Part shown: in pieces, positions 22,705 through 31,026 of the stretch
Numbering within the stretch: position 1 is the stretch's first letter
Layout: each line of letters starts with the position of its first letter
DNA from: a virus
Length of the DNA: 57,304 nt
IMG/VR virus record: IMGVR_UViG_3300033571_012802
Coordinates: 1 to 57,304 of that record
Reading direction: 5' to 3' (one strand)
Translations under genes and position numbers: made by a program
The notes under the pieces: model-generated
Databases searched by the model: none
Seen by the model: only the letters and a program-made list of their open reading frames with translations
Told to the model about the DNA's origin: nothing

Positions 22705-25089
22705 ATGGCATCTGACATCAAACCACTTCCTCCGCGTATTACGGACGCCTTTGCAAACAAGTCGGCGCGTATCGACGACCAGTCGAAGCCAAGACTACTT
22801 GGTCTGGATGTAGTGAATGCTGACAACAGCACGAACGACACGGTTAACCCGGAGACGCTACAAGTACGTCGTACGTTCAAGGACTCACGTCAAGCTCACA
22901 GCGCTTACCGCAGGTTGAAGCAGCAGAATCTTGAGCGCAACCGCAAGAACCAGCTTATCCAAAAGAAATTGAATCTGGAACCCCCCTACCAGAACAAGAA
23001 GTTGGAGAGCATGGGTCAGAACTGGAGGAGCAATCGTCCTACCGGGTTTTTGTCTACCATGGTGAGCAGGATTCAACCTCCTTTCCGGGAGGTGATCGAG
23101 ACAGCTCCAACACTCACTTACAGCAAGTATCCATTGGAGTCTGTGGATTCCGAGAACAAGACAAAAGTTTTCCGCGAGGAGATTACAAAGACGATCCGCG
23201 CTTGGAAGGGGCACGACGATTTGCTTGCTCAGACGACGCACGAAAACACTTGCTTTGGTTTCTGCGGTTGGGTATGGGATGACATAAGAGATTGGAAACC
23301 TGAATTCCTAAGACAGGACTACACGTTCTTCTCAATCGAAACCCCACAAGTAACTGATGCAACACCTATTTGGGCTCGTAAACGTCGCTATCAAATCTCC
23401 GAATTGCTTCCAGTGCTTGAGAAGCCTGAAATATCCGCGCTGGCAGGATGGCACATCAACAACCTCGTCAAGTCTATCAACAATGCAATTCCTGCTGGAC
23501 GAACTCTGGACTCAAATGACGATGCTCGTAGGTACGAAGATTGGATTCGTGAAGGATCTTACGGCGCGGCTTACGAGAACGACGCGAAGTATGTTGAGCT
23601 AGGCGAAATTTTCGTAAAAGAGCCACACGGCAAGATCTCCCGATACTTGTTCGACGACAAGAGCGGAGACGAGATCTGTACGCAGGTAGATCGGTACAAT
23701 ACCATGTCCGAGTGCTTGGCACTCTTTTCGGTTGAAATCGGAAGTGGAAACCTCATGTCGAGCCGTGGAGCCGGGCGCGATCTTTACAACACGCACGTAG
23801 CGATCGAGAAAGCACGTAACCTTGTCATCGACAACGTCTATCTCAAGGGTCTTTTACTTCTCAAGAAGGGGCCGAATGCACGCCCCGATACCGCACCACT
23901 TTCTGTAGCGCATCCAGTAGCCTATATCTCGGATGGGTACGACGTGATACCGCAGCAGATTCCAGCGGACGTGGATGACTTTTTGAGGCTTGACCAGTTC
24001 GTCAGCGGACTAGCTGAGATTCAAGTCGGTACATTCCTTCCCGGTTCTGCTATGGAGTCTGGTGGTGGAAGAAAGACCGCGTCTGAGGTCAACCGCGTCG
24101 CTGCGATTGAGAACCAACTTCGTCAGGGAATTCTTATGCGCTGGTCTCGTCAGTATTCAAAGGGCATCGAGCGCATGCAACGCGGAATCTGTCACCCTGA
24201 ACACGTGAAGGCCGCTGCAGATCTTCATGGTATGTTGCAGCAGGTGCGTCAGGTAGATCCTTCTGCCATCTGGGCACGTAAAGAGGTAGTAGATGCCTTT
24301 GAGCGCTCTGGAATGGAGATGCCAAGGTTCCTTGTTCCTTTTGAGATCGATCAACACTTGGATGAGGACGCAGTATCGTGCTGCTTGGCGATGATGGATC
24401 GTAATTTACCGCCGTCCGACATCCTGCTCATGGCTTATAGTTCCGCTTCCGAGTTGCTTGTTGACGACACGCTTCAGATCAATCAGATGATCGACTTGGT
24501 CGTCCAGCGGTACATTGGAAACCAGAACATCAATCAGGACGAGCTGATGAAACTCGATCTTGCTTCTAAGGTCGGAGCTGCAAAGGCTAATGCCCTTGTT
24601 CTTCCGAAGGATCACGTCGAAGCGGTTGGCATTGAAGCAACTCGCCAGCAGGTCATTGAACTTCAGTCCATCATGGCTGGTCAGGACATCGGAGTGTCTC
24701 CTCGTGACAATGACGTCGTGCATCTTGAGACAATGACTCAGAGACTCATGCCACTCATTCAGCAAGCTCCCGCTGGATCACTTTCACCAGAGATCATGGG
24801 GCCGCTGCAGGCCGCTGTTCAGCACTACGCAAATCACATCAAGCAGGCAGATGCCAAGGGCGTGCATGGTCAGGTTACTGGGCCGTTCAAGAAGGCGCTC
24901 AACGCTGCGGTCAATCACCTCAGTGCAGGAGCGATCAAGAATGTACCTACGGACGTGGAACCAGCGGCTGCGATGCCGGGAATGGGTCGCTCGCGTGGGC
25001 CAGCGCCAGCTGAAATCGGAACACAAACTTCTCAGGCTGGAATCGTTCAAAGCATAGCGACACCTCCAAAACCCCCAACTGCGGGATAA
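22705..25089 (+). CDS. Portal protein
   Basis: A 794-residue protein in the normal portal position (after terminase, before scaffold and capsid). It has a basic N-terminal region, 'GFLSTMVSRIQPPFREVIETAPTL'-type wing segments, 'FGFCGWVWDDIRDWKPEFLRQD' and a Gln-rich C-terminal third with helical barrel features; the tail is Pro/Gly/Ala-rich. It would form the dodecameric DNA channel. Its length is in the range of podovirus portals (about 550-800 aa). I rely on size, order and style because portal sequences diverge strongly. Confidence 0.75.
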   Translation: MASDIKPLPPRITDAFANKSARIDDQSKPRLLGLDVVNADNSTNDTVNPETLQVRRTFKDSRQAHSAYRRLKQQNLERNRKNQLIQKKLNLEPPYQNKKLESMGQNWRSNRPTGFLSTMVSRIQPPFREVIETAPTLTYSKYPLESVDSENKTKVFREEITKTIRAWKGHDDLLAQTTHENTCFGFCGWVWDDIRDWKPEFLRQDYTFFSIETPQVTDATPIWARKRRYQISELLPVLEKPEISALAGWHINNLVKSINNAIPAGRTLDSNDDARRYEDWIREGSYGAAYENDAKYVELGEIFVKEPHGKISRYLFDDKSGDEICTQVDRYNTMSECLALFSVEIGSGNLMSSRGAGRDLYNTHVAIEKARNLVIDNVYLKGLLLLKKGPNARPDTAPLSVAHPVAYISDGYDVIPQQIPADVDDFLRLDQFVSGLAEIQVGTFLPGSAMESGGGRKTASEVNRVAAIENQLRQGILMRWSRQYSKGIERMQRGICHPEHVKAAADLHGMLQQVRQVDPSAIWARKEVVDAFERSGMEMPRFLVPFEIDQHLDEDAVSCCLAMMDRNLPPSDILLMAYSSASELLVDDTLQINQMIDLVVQRYIGNQNINQDELMKLDLASKVGAAKANALVLPKDHVEAVGIEATRQQVIELQSIMAGQDIGVSPRDNDVVHLETMTQRLMPLIQQAPAGSLSPEIMGPLQAAVQHYANHIKQADAKGVHGQVTGPFKKALNAAVNHLSAGAIKNVPTDVEPAAAMPGMGRSRGPAPAEIGTQTSQAGIVQSIATPPKPPTAG

Positions 25090-25092
25090 GTT

Positions 25093-25770
25093 ATGGGCGG
25101 AGCTAATACATCAGACCCCAATTTCCTGAAGTGGAAATCTCAATACGCCCCCAACGATTCTGGTGGTGATTATGATCTTGAAGGGGCATACAGGGCTGGA
25201 ATAAAGCCAGATTCCGAGAGCGGTCATTTTCCCGACACATTCAAGAAAACTAATCACCCGACTTTTTCAAACGAGTCCAAATACTCAACCCCAGAGACTC
25301 CGGGTGGTACATGGGAAGTAGATGCAAAAGGACGTAATATATTTACTCCTTCCCAATGGATGGCATCTGATGTTAATAGAATGTCTTCACTTCAGAAGTA
25401 TTTTTCTGAGCGCGAACCGAATGCGACTTTAATTTTACCAAACCAACAAACTACGACTATGGGCGGATCAAATCCAAATCCTCAAACACAAGTACCTTCT
25501 TCACCTATTGCTGACGCCGAAAAGGAAGCAGCGACTTACGCACGTCTTAAAAAGCAAGGCATGAGTGATCAGGGAATTGTGTCGTATCCAGAACTTAAAA
25601 AAGAAGTGGTCGATACCGCAAAAGAACTTGGATCCGCTATCAACAAAAAGATCGTCAAACCAATTGCTGAAGGAACTGCAAACTTCTTTGGACGCGATAC
25701 CAGCAAGCCCATGAGTGCTGATGACGAGATTGAGATGGAACTTCGCAAGAGTGAACTCGGTACAAAATAA
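25093..25770 (+). CDS. Conserved virion-associated protein ('YDLxGAY' type)
   Basis: A 225-residue protein starting 'MGGANTSDPN'. It carries 'SGGDYDLEGAYRAGIKPDSE' and 'GHFPDTFKKTNHPTFSNESKY'; this pair of blocks occurs in many phage virion or ejection-associated hypothetical proteins. The C-terminal half is low-complexity and helical. The function is not established. It starts 3 bases after the portal stop. Confidence 0.65.
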   Translation: MGGANTSDPNFLKWKSQYAPNDSGGDYDLEGAYRAGIKPDSESGHFPDTFKKTNHPTFSNESKYSTPETPGGTWEVDAKGRNIFTPSQWMASDVNRMSSLQKYFSEREPNATLILPNQQTTTMGGSNPNPQTQVPSSPIADAEKEAATYARLKKQGMSDQGIVSYPELKKEVVDTAKELGSAINKKIVKPIAEGTANFFGRDTSKPMSADDEIEMELRKSELGTK

Positions 25771-25773
25771 TTT

Positions 25774-26019
25774 ATGTGGACACAAACAGACGCGGTTAAT
25801 CTAAAAGAATATCTTGGTCACTCTAGGGCCAATCTGATTTTTCACCTCAAGGAAATTGTTCCTAAATTTTCCGTAGAGGTTGATTCAAAGGTAGAGGGAA
25901 TTGCCCTCCGGGGAGCCTACAAAGAGGGCTTTCTTTTAGCCATTCAGCGCATCGAAGAGATGTCTGTACCCACAAGCAAACAGGACGACGCTGCAACTAG
26001 CTCGTTCGCAGCCATGTAA
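25774..26019 (+). CDS. Small hypothetical head-region protein (81 aa)
   Basis: Mostly helical, with 'ALRGAYKEGFLLAIQRIEEM' near the C-terminus. It lies between a virion protein and the scaffold, separated from each by only TTT. No family is recognised. Confidence 0.55.
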   Translation: MWTQTDAVNLKEYLGHSRANLIFHLKEIVPKFSVEVDSKVEGIALRGAYKEGFLLAIQRIEEMSVPTSKQDDAATSSFAAM

Positions 26020-26022
26020 TTT

Positions 26023-27291
26023 ATGTCAAACGAAACAGAAAACGAAAACATAGTTCCAGAATCCAACGCCATCAATGGCATGCTTGGATCACCATCACTC
26101 GACGCAGATCCCGTTGAGTCAACCACGTTAGACCTCCTAGACTCTTTACTCGATAGCGCCGAGGGAGTCAGCACTGAGACCACTCCTGAAATTCCTGAAA
26201 AGATCGAAGAAGATCTCACCTTGGATGAGGTGGCGCCAGTTCCAGTTGAAGAAGTCATTCCTGAAGTGGCTCCAGAACCAATCGCAACACCTGAAGTTGA
26301 GATCGATCCTGAGATTTCTTCTATCCCGCAGCCTCGTAATCTTTCCGAGGCCAACCAGAACAACTGGAAGAAGCTGCAGGAGACCGCGACGAACTACAAG
26401 AAGCAAGCTGTGGAGGCCGAGCAGCTTCGTCAAAAGGTTCAAGAGCTTGAGCAACGCCCAAGTCAGATGCCCCCGGACTACGACGAACTCAAGAAGTTCC
26501 GCGCAATCTTCGATACCGAGAATGATCCAGAGTTCAAGAGCAAGTACGACGTGCCCATCGCTACTGCGAAAGAGAACATCTACAACATCCTTAAGAAGAA
26601 TGGAGCAAGCGACGACGTCATCAACTCCATTGAATCTGCTGGTGGCCCAGACAAAATCAGTCAGGAATGGTGGAAGAGCCAAGCCATCGACAAGCTACCA
26701 ATGATCGACGCGGAGCGCCTCAAGAAGGATCTCTTCAACGTTATCGACCTCAAGGAGGGACGCACAAAGGAGATCGGAGATACTGCTGAGAAGCGCGAAG
26801 AGTTTCTTCAGTCACGTCAGACCGAGCTTGTTGAGAACTTCAAGAAGCAAAACGAAGAAATCTACAGCCGCACCGACGAGTTGACCAAGGAGATTCCATG
26901 GGCTCGCTACAAGGATATCAATCCGAATGATCCACCAGAGATTCAGGCGGAGATCCAGAAGCACAACGCAACGGTTCAGGATCTTTCCTCAAAGTTTGAA
27001 GCCGCATTATGGCCCAAGACCCCGCAGGAACGTGCCGACGTAGCTGCTGCTGCGTCCGGGTTCCACGTCGTTGTTGGACAACTTCGCTACGAGCAGGAGA
27101 CCAAGCAGGCGATGCAGGCAAAGGTTGAGGCACTTACCAAGGAACTTACGGCGCTCAAGAATGCAGGTAGAATGCCGAAGGCCAATCCCACACCCGCGAA
27201 TGCCAAAATCGCTACCAACGTCCAAGACCGCATCAAGATGAATGCGTCCGACGCAATTGATCTTGGCCTCGATGAGGCTAGTGGTTTCTAA
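26023..27291 (+). CDS. Capsid scaffolding protein
   Basis: A 422-residue, very acidic N-terminus (1-95, Glu/Pro/Val-rich), then a long coiled coil from 'LSEANQNNWKKLQETATNYK' through 'EAEQLRQKVQELEQ', further helices, and a C-terminus ending 'SDAIDLGLDEASGF'. The layout (acid tail plus coiled coil plus basic C-terminal part) is typical of scaffolds placed before the capsid gene. Here a five-gene sugar-modification cassette intervenes. It is not expected in mature virions. Confidence 0.75.
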   Translation: MSNETENENIVPESNAINGMLGSPSLDADPVESTTLDLLDSLLDSAEGVSTETTPEIPEKIEEDLTLDEVAPVPVEEVIPEVAPEPIATPEVEIDPEISSIPQPRNLSEANQNNWKKLQETATNYKKQAVEAEQLRQKVQELEQRPSQMPPDYDELKKFRAIFDTENDPEFKSKYDVPIATAKENIYNILKKNGASDDVINSIESAGGPDKISQEWWKSQAIDKLPMIDAERLKKDLFNVIDLKEGRTKEIGDTAEKREEFLQSRQTELVENFKKQNEEIYSRTDELTKEIPWARYKDINPNDPPEIQAEIQKHNATVQDLSSKFEAALWPKTPQERADVAAAASGFHVVVGQLRYEQETKQAMQAKVEALTKELTALKNAGRMPKANPTPANAKIATNVQDRIKMNASDAIDLGLDEASGF

Positions 27292-27296
27292 ACTAT

Positions 27297-28304
27297 ATGC
27301 CTGATCCAATCATCACCCCCCTAGTCAATGTGACTGCTAGGGCGCTGGAGTCGTTCAACCCCATGGGAGGAACGATCGTAGACCAGCCGCTTTCTGCACA
27401 GAGGCTTAAACTTTCTCCGAAGGCCGAGGTTCCTGAAGTCGTTGAAGAGGAAGCTCGAATTGAAGTCGAAGAAAACGACTTCGAGTTTGATGCAATCGAA
27501 CCAGTCGTGGAAGAAGCCCCGGTAGAAGAGGTCGTTGTGGAGAAGAAAAAGCCAGCAAAGAAATCAAAGAATCCTATCGTCGAGACACGCTCTCAAGAGG
27601 GCTTGCCTTCGTATCGCTGCGAGTTTGAGGGTAGAGATATCTTCGTAGGTTTCCCCTGCTACAAAACAACAAATCCAGTTACCGCCTTTGCTCTTATTGC
27701 GATGGCACTAGATTTTGGCCGGGATAAAATCCGTTTTGACATGGCTATCGGCGACAGCAAGATCGAACACGCACGCAATCGACTTGCTCACAAGTTTCTT
27801 GAGACTGACGCCAAGTGGTTGTTGATGCTAGACGACGATATCATTCCATGTATCGGAAGACCCGAATGGTCAAGGTACTGGGTTCAGAATTTAAGGGGCG
27901 TACCTGATCTCCCACTAAAGCGTCACGTTCTTCATCGTCTAATGGGTGCTGGTAAGACACTTGTTGGTGCGTCTTACTTCGGTAGGCAGGAGGGCGGGGC
28001 ACTTATGGCTAGTGATCAGTCTCTTGCTCCTCGCGCACGTGCTTACGACGACGCTGTAGTTGAAGTGGATTGGGTAGCAACTGGCTGCATGTTGGTTCAT
28101 CGAAATGTGTTTGAAGACATTCGAGAGAAGTTCGGCGACGACTTAAAAATAAAAGTTCCCGATTACGACTACGATTATTTCCGACCATTCGACAGCGCGC
28201 ATGGCGAGGACGTTTCCTTCTGCAAACGTGCGAAGCAGGCCGGGCATCAACCTCACTTAGACTTGGGTCTTCCAGTTGCACACTTGGGATACAAGACATA
28301 CTAA
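27297..28304 (+). CDS. GT-A fold glycosyltransferase (family 2-like) with acidic N-terminal extension
   Basis: The protein has 335 residues. Residues 1-110 are an acidic, Val/Glu-rich disordered arm followed by a Lys cluster. The catalytic domain starts near 'FVGFPCYKTTNPVTAFALI', has 'DSKIEHARNRLAHKFLETDA' and 'WLLMLDDDIIP' (DDD nucleotide-sugar metal site), then 'DWVATGCMLVHR' and 'HGEDVSFCKRAKQAGH'. It would transfer a sugar, perhaps to a virion protein, DNA or a host glycan. It is the first gene of the cassette between scaffold and capsid. Confidence 0.8.
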   Translation: MPDPIITPLVNVTARALESFNPMGGTIVDQPLSAQRLKLSPKAEVPEVVEEEARIEVEENDFEFDAIEPVVEEAPVEEVVVEKKKPAKKSKNPIVETRSQEGLPSYRCEFEGRDIFVGFPCYKTTNPVTAFALIAMALDFGRDKIRFDMAIGDSKIEHARNRLAHKFLETDAKWLLMLDDDIIPCIGRPEWSRYWVQNLRGVPDLPLKRHVLHRLMGAGKTLVGASYFGRQEGGALMASDQSLAPRARAYDDAVVEVDWVATGCMLVHRNVFEDIREKFGDDLKIKVPDYDYDYFRPFDSAHGEDVSFCKRAKQAGHQPHLDLGLPVAHLGYKTY

Positions 28305-28305
28305 T

Positions 28306-28869
28306 ATGAAAAAGAAAATTTACGCGTACTACGAATCGATTCCTTCGATACGTCAAGAGGAGGAGTTTGCCTGCTCCAACCTTTGGAAAGGATCTTGGGA
28401 GAGCAACGGATGGGACTGCACAATGCTGAATAAGACCCATGCAGCAGTAAGTCCTTTGTTCCGGGATCTCATGGGTAGGTTTCTGAAGTACGAAGGTATC
28501 GCACCATCCGCCATGGCAAGATTTTCTAGGTGGTGTGCCTTGCACGCTGTGGGTGGAGGTTGGATGAGTGACTACGATGTTTTAAATTTAGGATTCACTC
28601 CTTCTCTGGCAACGGAGATTGAGTCTGTGCAGCAATTGCACATGGTGGCGGGGAAGCGTTCGTATATTTTTTATGCGACAAAAGAAAAGGCCGAAGAGGT
28701 AATTGGGAGCTTCATTGCAAAAGAAATACTTAGCAATGGGGCTCCCATTCCAGAATGCGACGTCTTTTCTAGTGGAGTATCCTTCCCGGAGTTGACGTAT
28801 CTTTTTCACCCAGACCGCGATGGAGAACTAACTCGATCGCAGCAGATGGCGGAAAAGATTTCTAACTAG
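28306..28869 (+). CDS. DXD-motif glycosyltransferase (GT32-like)
   Basis: ATG 28306, one base after the previous stop, gives 187 residues. 'ARFSRWCALHAVGGGWMSDY' runs into 'DVLNLGF', matching the Gly_transf_sug DXD region (aromatic-Gly-Gly-x-Tyr/Met-x-Asp-x-Asp). The N-terminus 'KKIYAYYESIPS' is the first Rossmann strand. It is shorter than cellular homologues. It likely acts with the other sugar genes here on one glycan. Confidence 0.75.
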   Translation: MKKKIYAYYESIPSIRQEEEFACSNLWKGSWESNGWDCTMLNKTHAAVSPLFRDLMGRFLKYEGIAPSAMARFSRWCALHAVGGGWMSDYDVLNLGFTPSLATEIESVQQLHMVAGKRSYIFYATKEKAEEVIGSFIAKEILSNGAPIPECDVFSSGVSFPELTYLFHPDRDGELTRSQQMAEKISN

Positions 28870-28884
28870 TTCCACGTAGAACCA

Positions 28885-29622
28885 ATGGACTCTCCCTTTA
28901 CAAGACAAGTGATAGTCCTTCACCAAGGTCATATTGGTGACATCGTTGCGTTTATACCTATATACAGGAAAATAGAAGCAACGAGGCTTTTAATTACCGA
29001 CGCATCGTGGGGAGCGCCAATGACCGGGTACAAGTACGACTCGTTAAAACCTCTACTTGATAGTCAAGGCATACCTTCTGATCTCAATATCACTAGGTTC
29101 AGCATCGATTACGACACGACCGACTGGAGAAAGTGCTACGAAGACCACATTTCTTTGATGGATTCTCAAGCGAGATACTTAAACTTGGTGGATAGAAAGA
29201 CGGGGCGCATGGAAATTACTGAGCCTTGGCTAAAAGTCGAACCAAATGAAGATTTACGTGGCAAAGTAGTGATGAATCGCTCTCACAGGTACAGGAACGA
29301 TAAATTTCCATGGGCAAAAGTTGTGGAAAGATATGGAAAGGACGCAGTATTTGTAGGAACAGATGAGGAGCACGATGATTTTGTTAGATCTTTCGGCAAT
29401 GTTGCCCGCTATTTGACAAAAGATTGCTTAGAAGTGGCTAGAGCGATCGCGGCCAGCAAATTATACGTCGGAAATCAGTCAAGCGCCTTCTGGATAGCCG
29501 CTGGATTGCGTGTTCCGCTGCTGCAAGAGGTCTACGAACCCGCTCCTAACAGCATCATACCTTACTCAGGCGCTATTTATTGTTTCGACGGCAACGTTGA
29601 CTTTGAATCCTTGCCAAAATGA
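28885..29622 (+). CDS. GT-B glycosyltransferase, heptosyltransferase (GT9)-like
   Basis: A 245-residue protein. 'VIVLHQGHIGDIVAFIPIYR' resembles the Gly-x-x-GD N-terminal loop of heptosyltransferases, and 'ASKLYVGNQSSAFWIAAGLR' matches their sugar-nucleotide C-terminal site (S-x-x-x-x-N-S-x-x-H/A-x-A-A). The middle has 'RGKVVMNRSHRYRN'. The donor and acceptor are unknown. The stop overlaps the next ATG. Confidence 0.75.
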   Translation: MDSPFTRQVIVLHQGHIGDIVAFIPIYRKIEATRLLITDASWGAPMTGYKYDSLKPLLDSQGIPSDLNITRFSIDYDTTDWRKCYEDHISLMDSQARYLNLVDRKTGRMEITEPWLKVEPNEDLRGKVVMNRSHRYRNDKFPWAKVVERYGKDAVFVGTDEEHDDFVRSFGNVARYLTKDCLEVARAIAASKLYVGNQSSAFWIAAGLRVPLLQEVYEPAPNSIIPYSGAIYCFDGNVDFESLPK

Positions 29623-30197
29623 AAGCTGTAATCGTTGCAGCCGAGAGGCAACACAAGGAAGTTGAGAATCTTGTCAACTACATCAAGCGTTTAGATGGAA
29701 CTGACGTTCTTGTGATCCCAGCGATTGACGAGACCAACGAGTACCCGGCAAGAAACAACTACGCGTTCCATCAAGCGGCACAAAAAATGAAGGGAGAGGC
29801 ATTCTTTTGGCTAGAACCTGACTCAACACCTCTTTGTGCCGGGTGGCTTGGTAAGATTGAGTCTGTTTATCAAGATTGTCACAAGCAATTCATGCTTTCT
29901 TCAGATAAAAATGCTCCGTTTGACTTGATTGGAGGAATTGGGGTTTATGGGCCGAGGACTATTGAGATCATACCGAAGAATATCGATGGGGATATGTATG
30001 GTCATGGCTGGGACATGTATATTTTGAAGAAACAAGTTAACATGGTCTTGTGGTCTGGACTGATCCAGCATAGCTATGGGATCTATGACAATCATGGAAT
30101 TGCTGAACCGCACAGATTCCCGAGAGATCAAAGCATGATACGCAATGATGCAGTAATCTTTCACCGCGACAAGTACCAAGACCTAATCCCCAATTAA
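29619..30197 (+). CDS. Glycosyltransferase-like protein
   Basis: A 192-residue protein with 'NNYAFHQAAQKMKGEAFFWL' and 'EPDSTPLCAGWLGKIES', similar to the metal-binding E/D-x-D element and acceptor strand of GT-A enzymes. 'GHGWDMYILKK' and 'HSYGIYD' follow. It overlaps the preceding gene by 4 bases, so it is translated with it. No close family is certain. Confidence 0.65.
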   Translation: MKAVIVAAERQHKEVENLVNYIKRLDGTDVLVIPAIDETNEYPARNNYAFHQAAQKMKGEAFFWLEPDSTPLCAGWLGKIESVYQDCHKQFMLSSDKNAPFDLIGGIGVYGPRTIEIIPKNIDGDMYGHGWDMYILKKQVNMVLWSGLIQHSYGIYDNHGIAEPHRFPRDQSMIRNDAVIFHRDKYQDLIPN

Positions 30198-30205
30198 AAA
30201 CCTAT

Positions 30206-30793
30206 ATGTGCCAAGAATCTTCAAAAGCAATGACCCGCAGGCTATCAGGAAGCGAAAAGCCATTCTGGGAAAAAGTATTTACTGGGAAAGGAATCGATAT
30301 CGGCGCTGGTGACGACCTGATAGCTATTAACGGCGTCGTTGGATTCGATGTTGAGGACGGAGACGCTAATAGGATCCATGACTATTTCCCCGCTAATTCT
30401 TTCGACTACGTCCACGCCTCGCAATGCCTAGAGCACATGCACGATCCTGTACAGGCGCTAAAATCATGGATGAGCATTCTGAAGCCGGGAGGATATGCAG
30501 TCGTGACAATCCCATCTTGGGAACTTTACGAGGGCATGGTCTGGCCATCGCGCTACAACCCCGACCACAAGAGCACGTTTTCGATGTGGCAGAAAGGATC
30601 CCCGGCACCAAACCACGTCCTGTTCCCCGATTGGTTGGAAGACAATTTTGGTGAGCACAAGGTAGAGATTTGTCGCCTTGTAGACACCAACTACAACTAC
30701 AAGCTAGGCACGTCCGTTGACCAAACTTTCAATAGAGAAAATGCAGTGGAAGCGTTCATCGAATTTATTTTAAAAAAAGATCTTGCGTTGTAG
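30206..30793 (+). CDS. SAM-dependent methyltransferase (type 11)
   Basis: A 195-residue class I methyltransferase. 'GIDIGAGDDLIAINGVVGFD' is the glycine-rich motif I region, 'DYVHASQCLEHMHDPVQAL' carries motif II/post II, and 'LKPGGYAVVTIPSW' is motif IV-like. It may methylate a sugar or protein in the same modification pathway. It ends the cassette right before the capsid leader. Confidence 0.8.
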   Translation: MCQESSKAMTRRLSGSEKPFWEKVFTGKGIDIGAGDDLIAINGVVGFDVEDGDANRIHDYFPANSFDYVHASQCLEHMHDPVQALKSWMSILKPGGYAVVTIPSWELYEGMVWPSRYNPDHKSTFSMWQKGSPAPNHVLFPDWLEDNFGEHKVEICRLVDTNYNYKLGTSVDQTFNRENAVEAFIEFILKKDLAL

Positions 30794-31026
30794 TACGCGT
30801 ACTAGTAAAAACAACTTAACTCGGCGTGCTTCCTCCGTATGGAAGTGACTTGGTAAAGGTCAAAAAAATTTACTGATCAGGCCGCAAACAAAAACTTCCA
30901 GCGTGCCGGGAAGTGACACAAAACCAAACTTCGTATCGAAAGCGCACGCGCCTTCCGTACAACTCTGCGGTTGTCACTTCCAAAATTGGACGAGGCGGCT
31001 ACAGGGAAAACAAAAAACAAAATCCC
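30794..31026 (+). promoter_or_regulatory. 233-nt structured leader before the capsid gene
   Basis: The palindrome TAGTACGCGTACTA spans 30791-30804. GGAAGTGAC occurs at 30841-30849 and 30909-30917, and its complement GTCACTTCC at 30973-30981, so alternative long-range hairpins are possible. Local CTTCC/GGAAG hairpins occur around each copy. The upstream frame is open from about 30913 but has no better start. A promoter or translational control element for the capsid gene is plausible. Confidence 0.5.

Noticed and set aside
30913-31026. Upstream start for the capsid protein
   Set aside because: The extension is basic with no conserved look, contains the leader repeat GTCACTTCC, and 31027 gives a normal MASN-type N-terminus.
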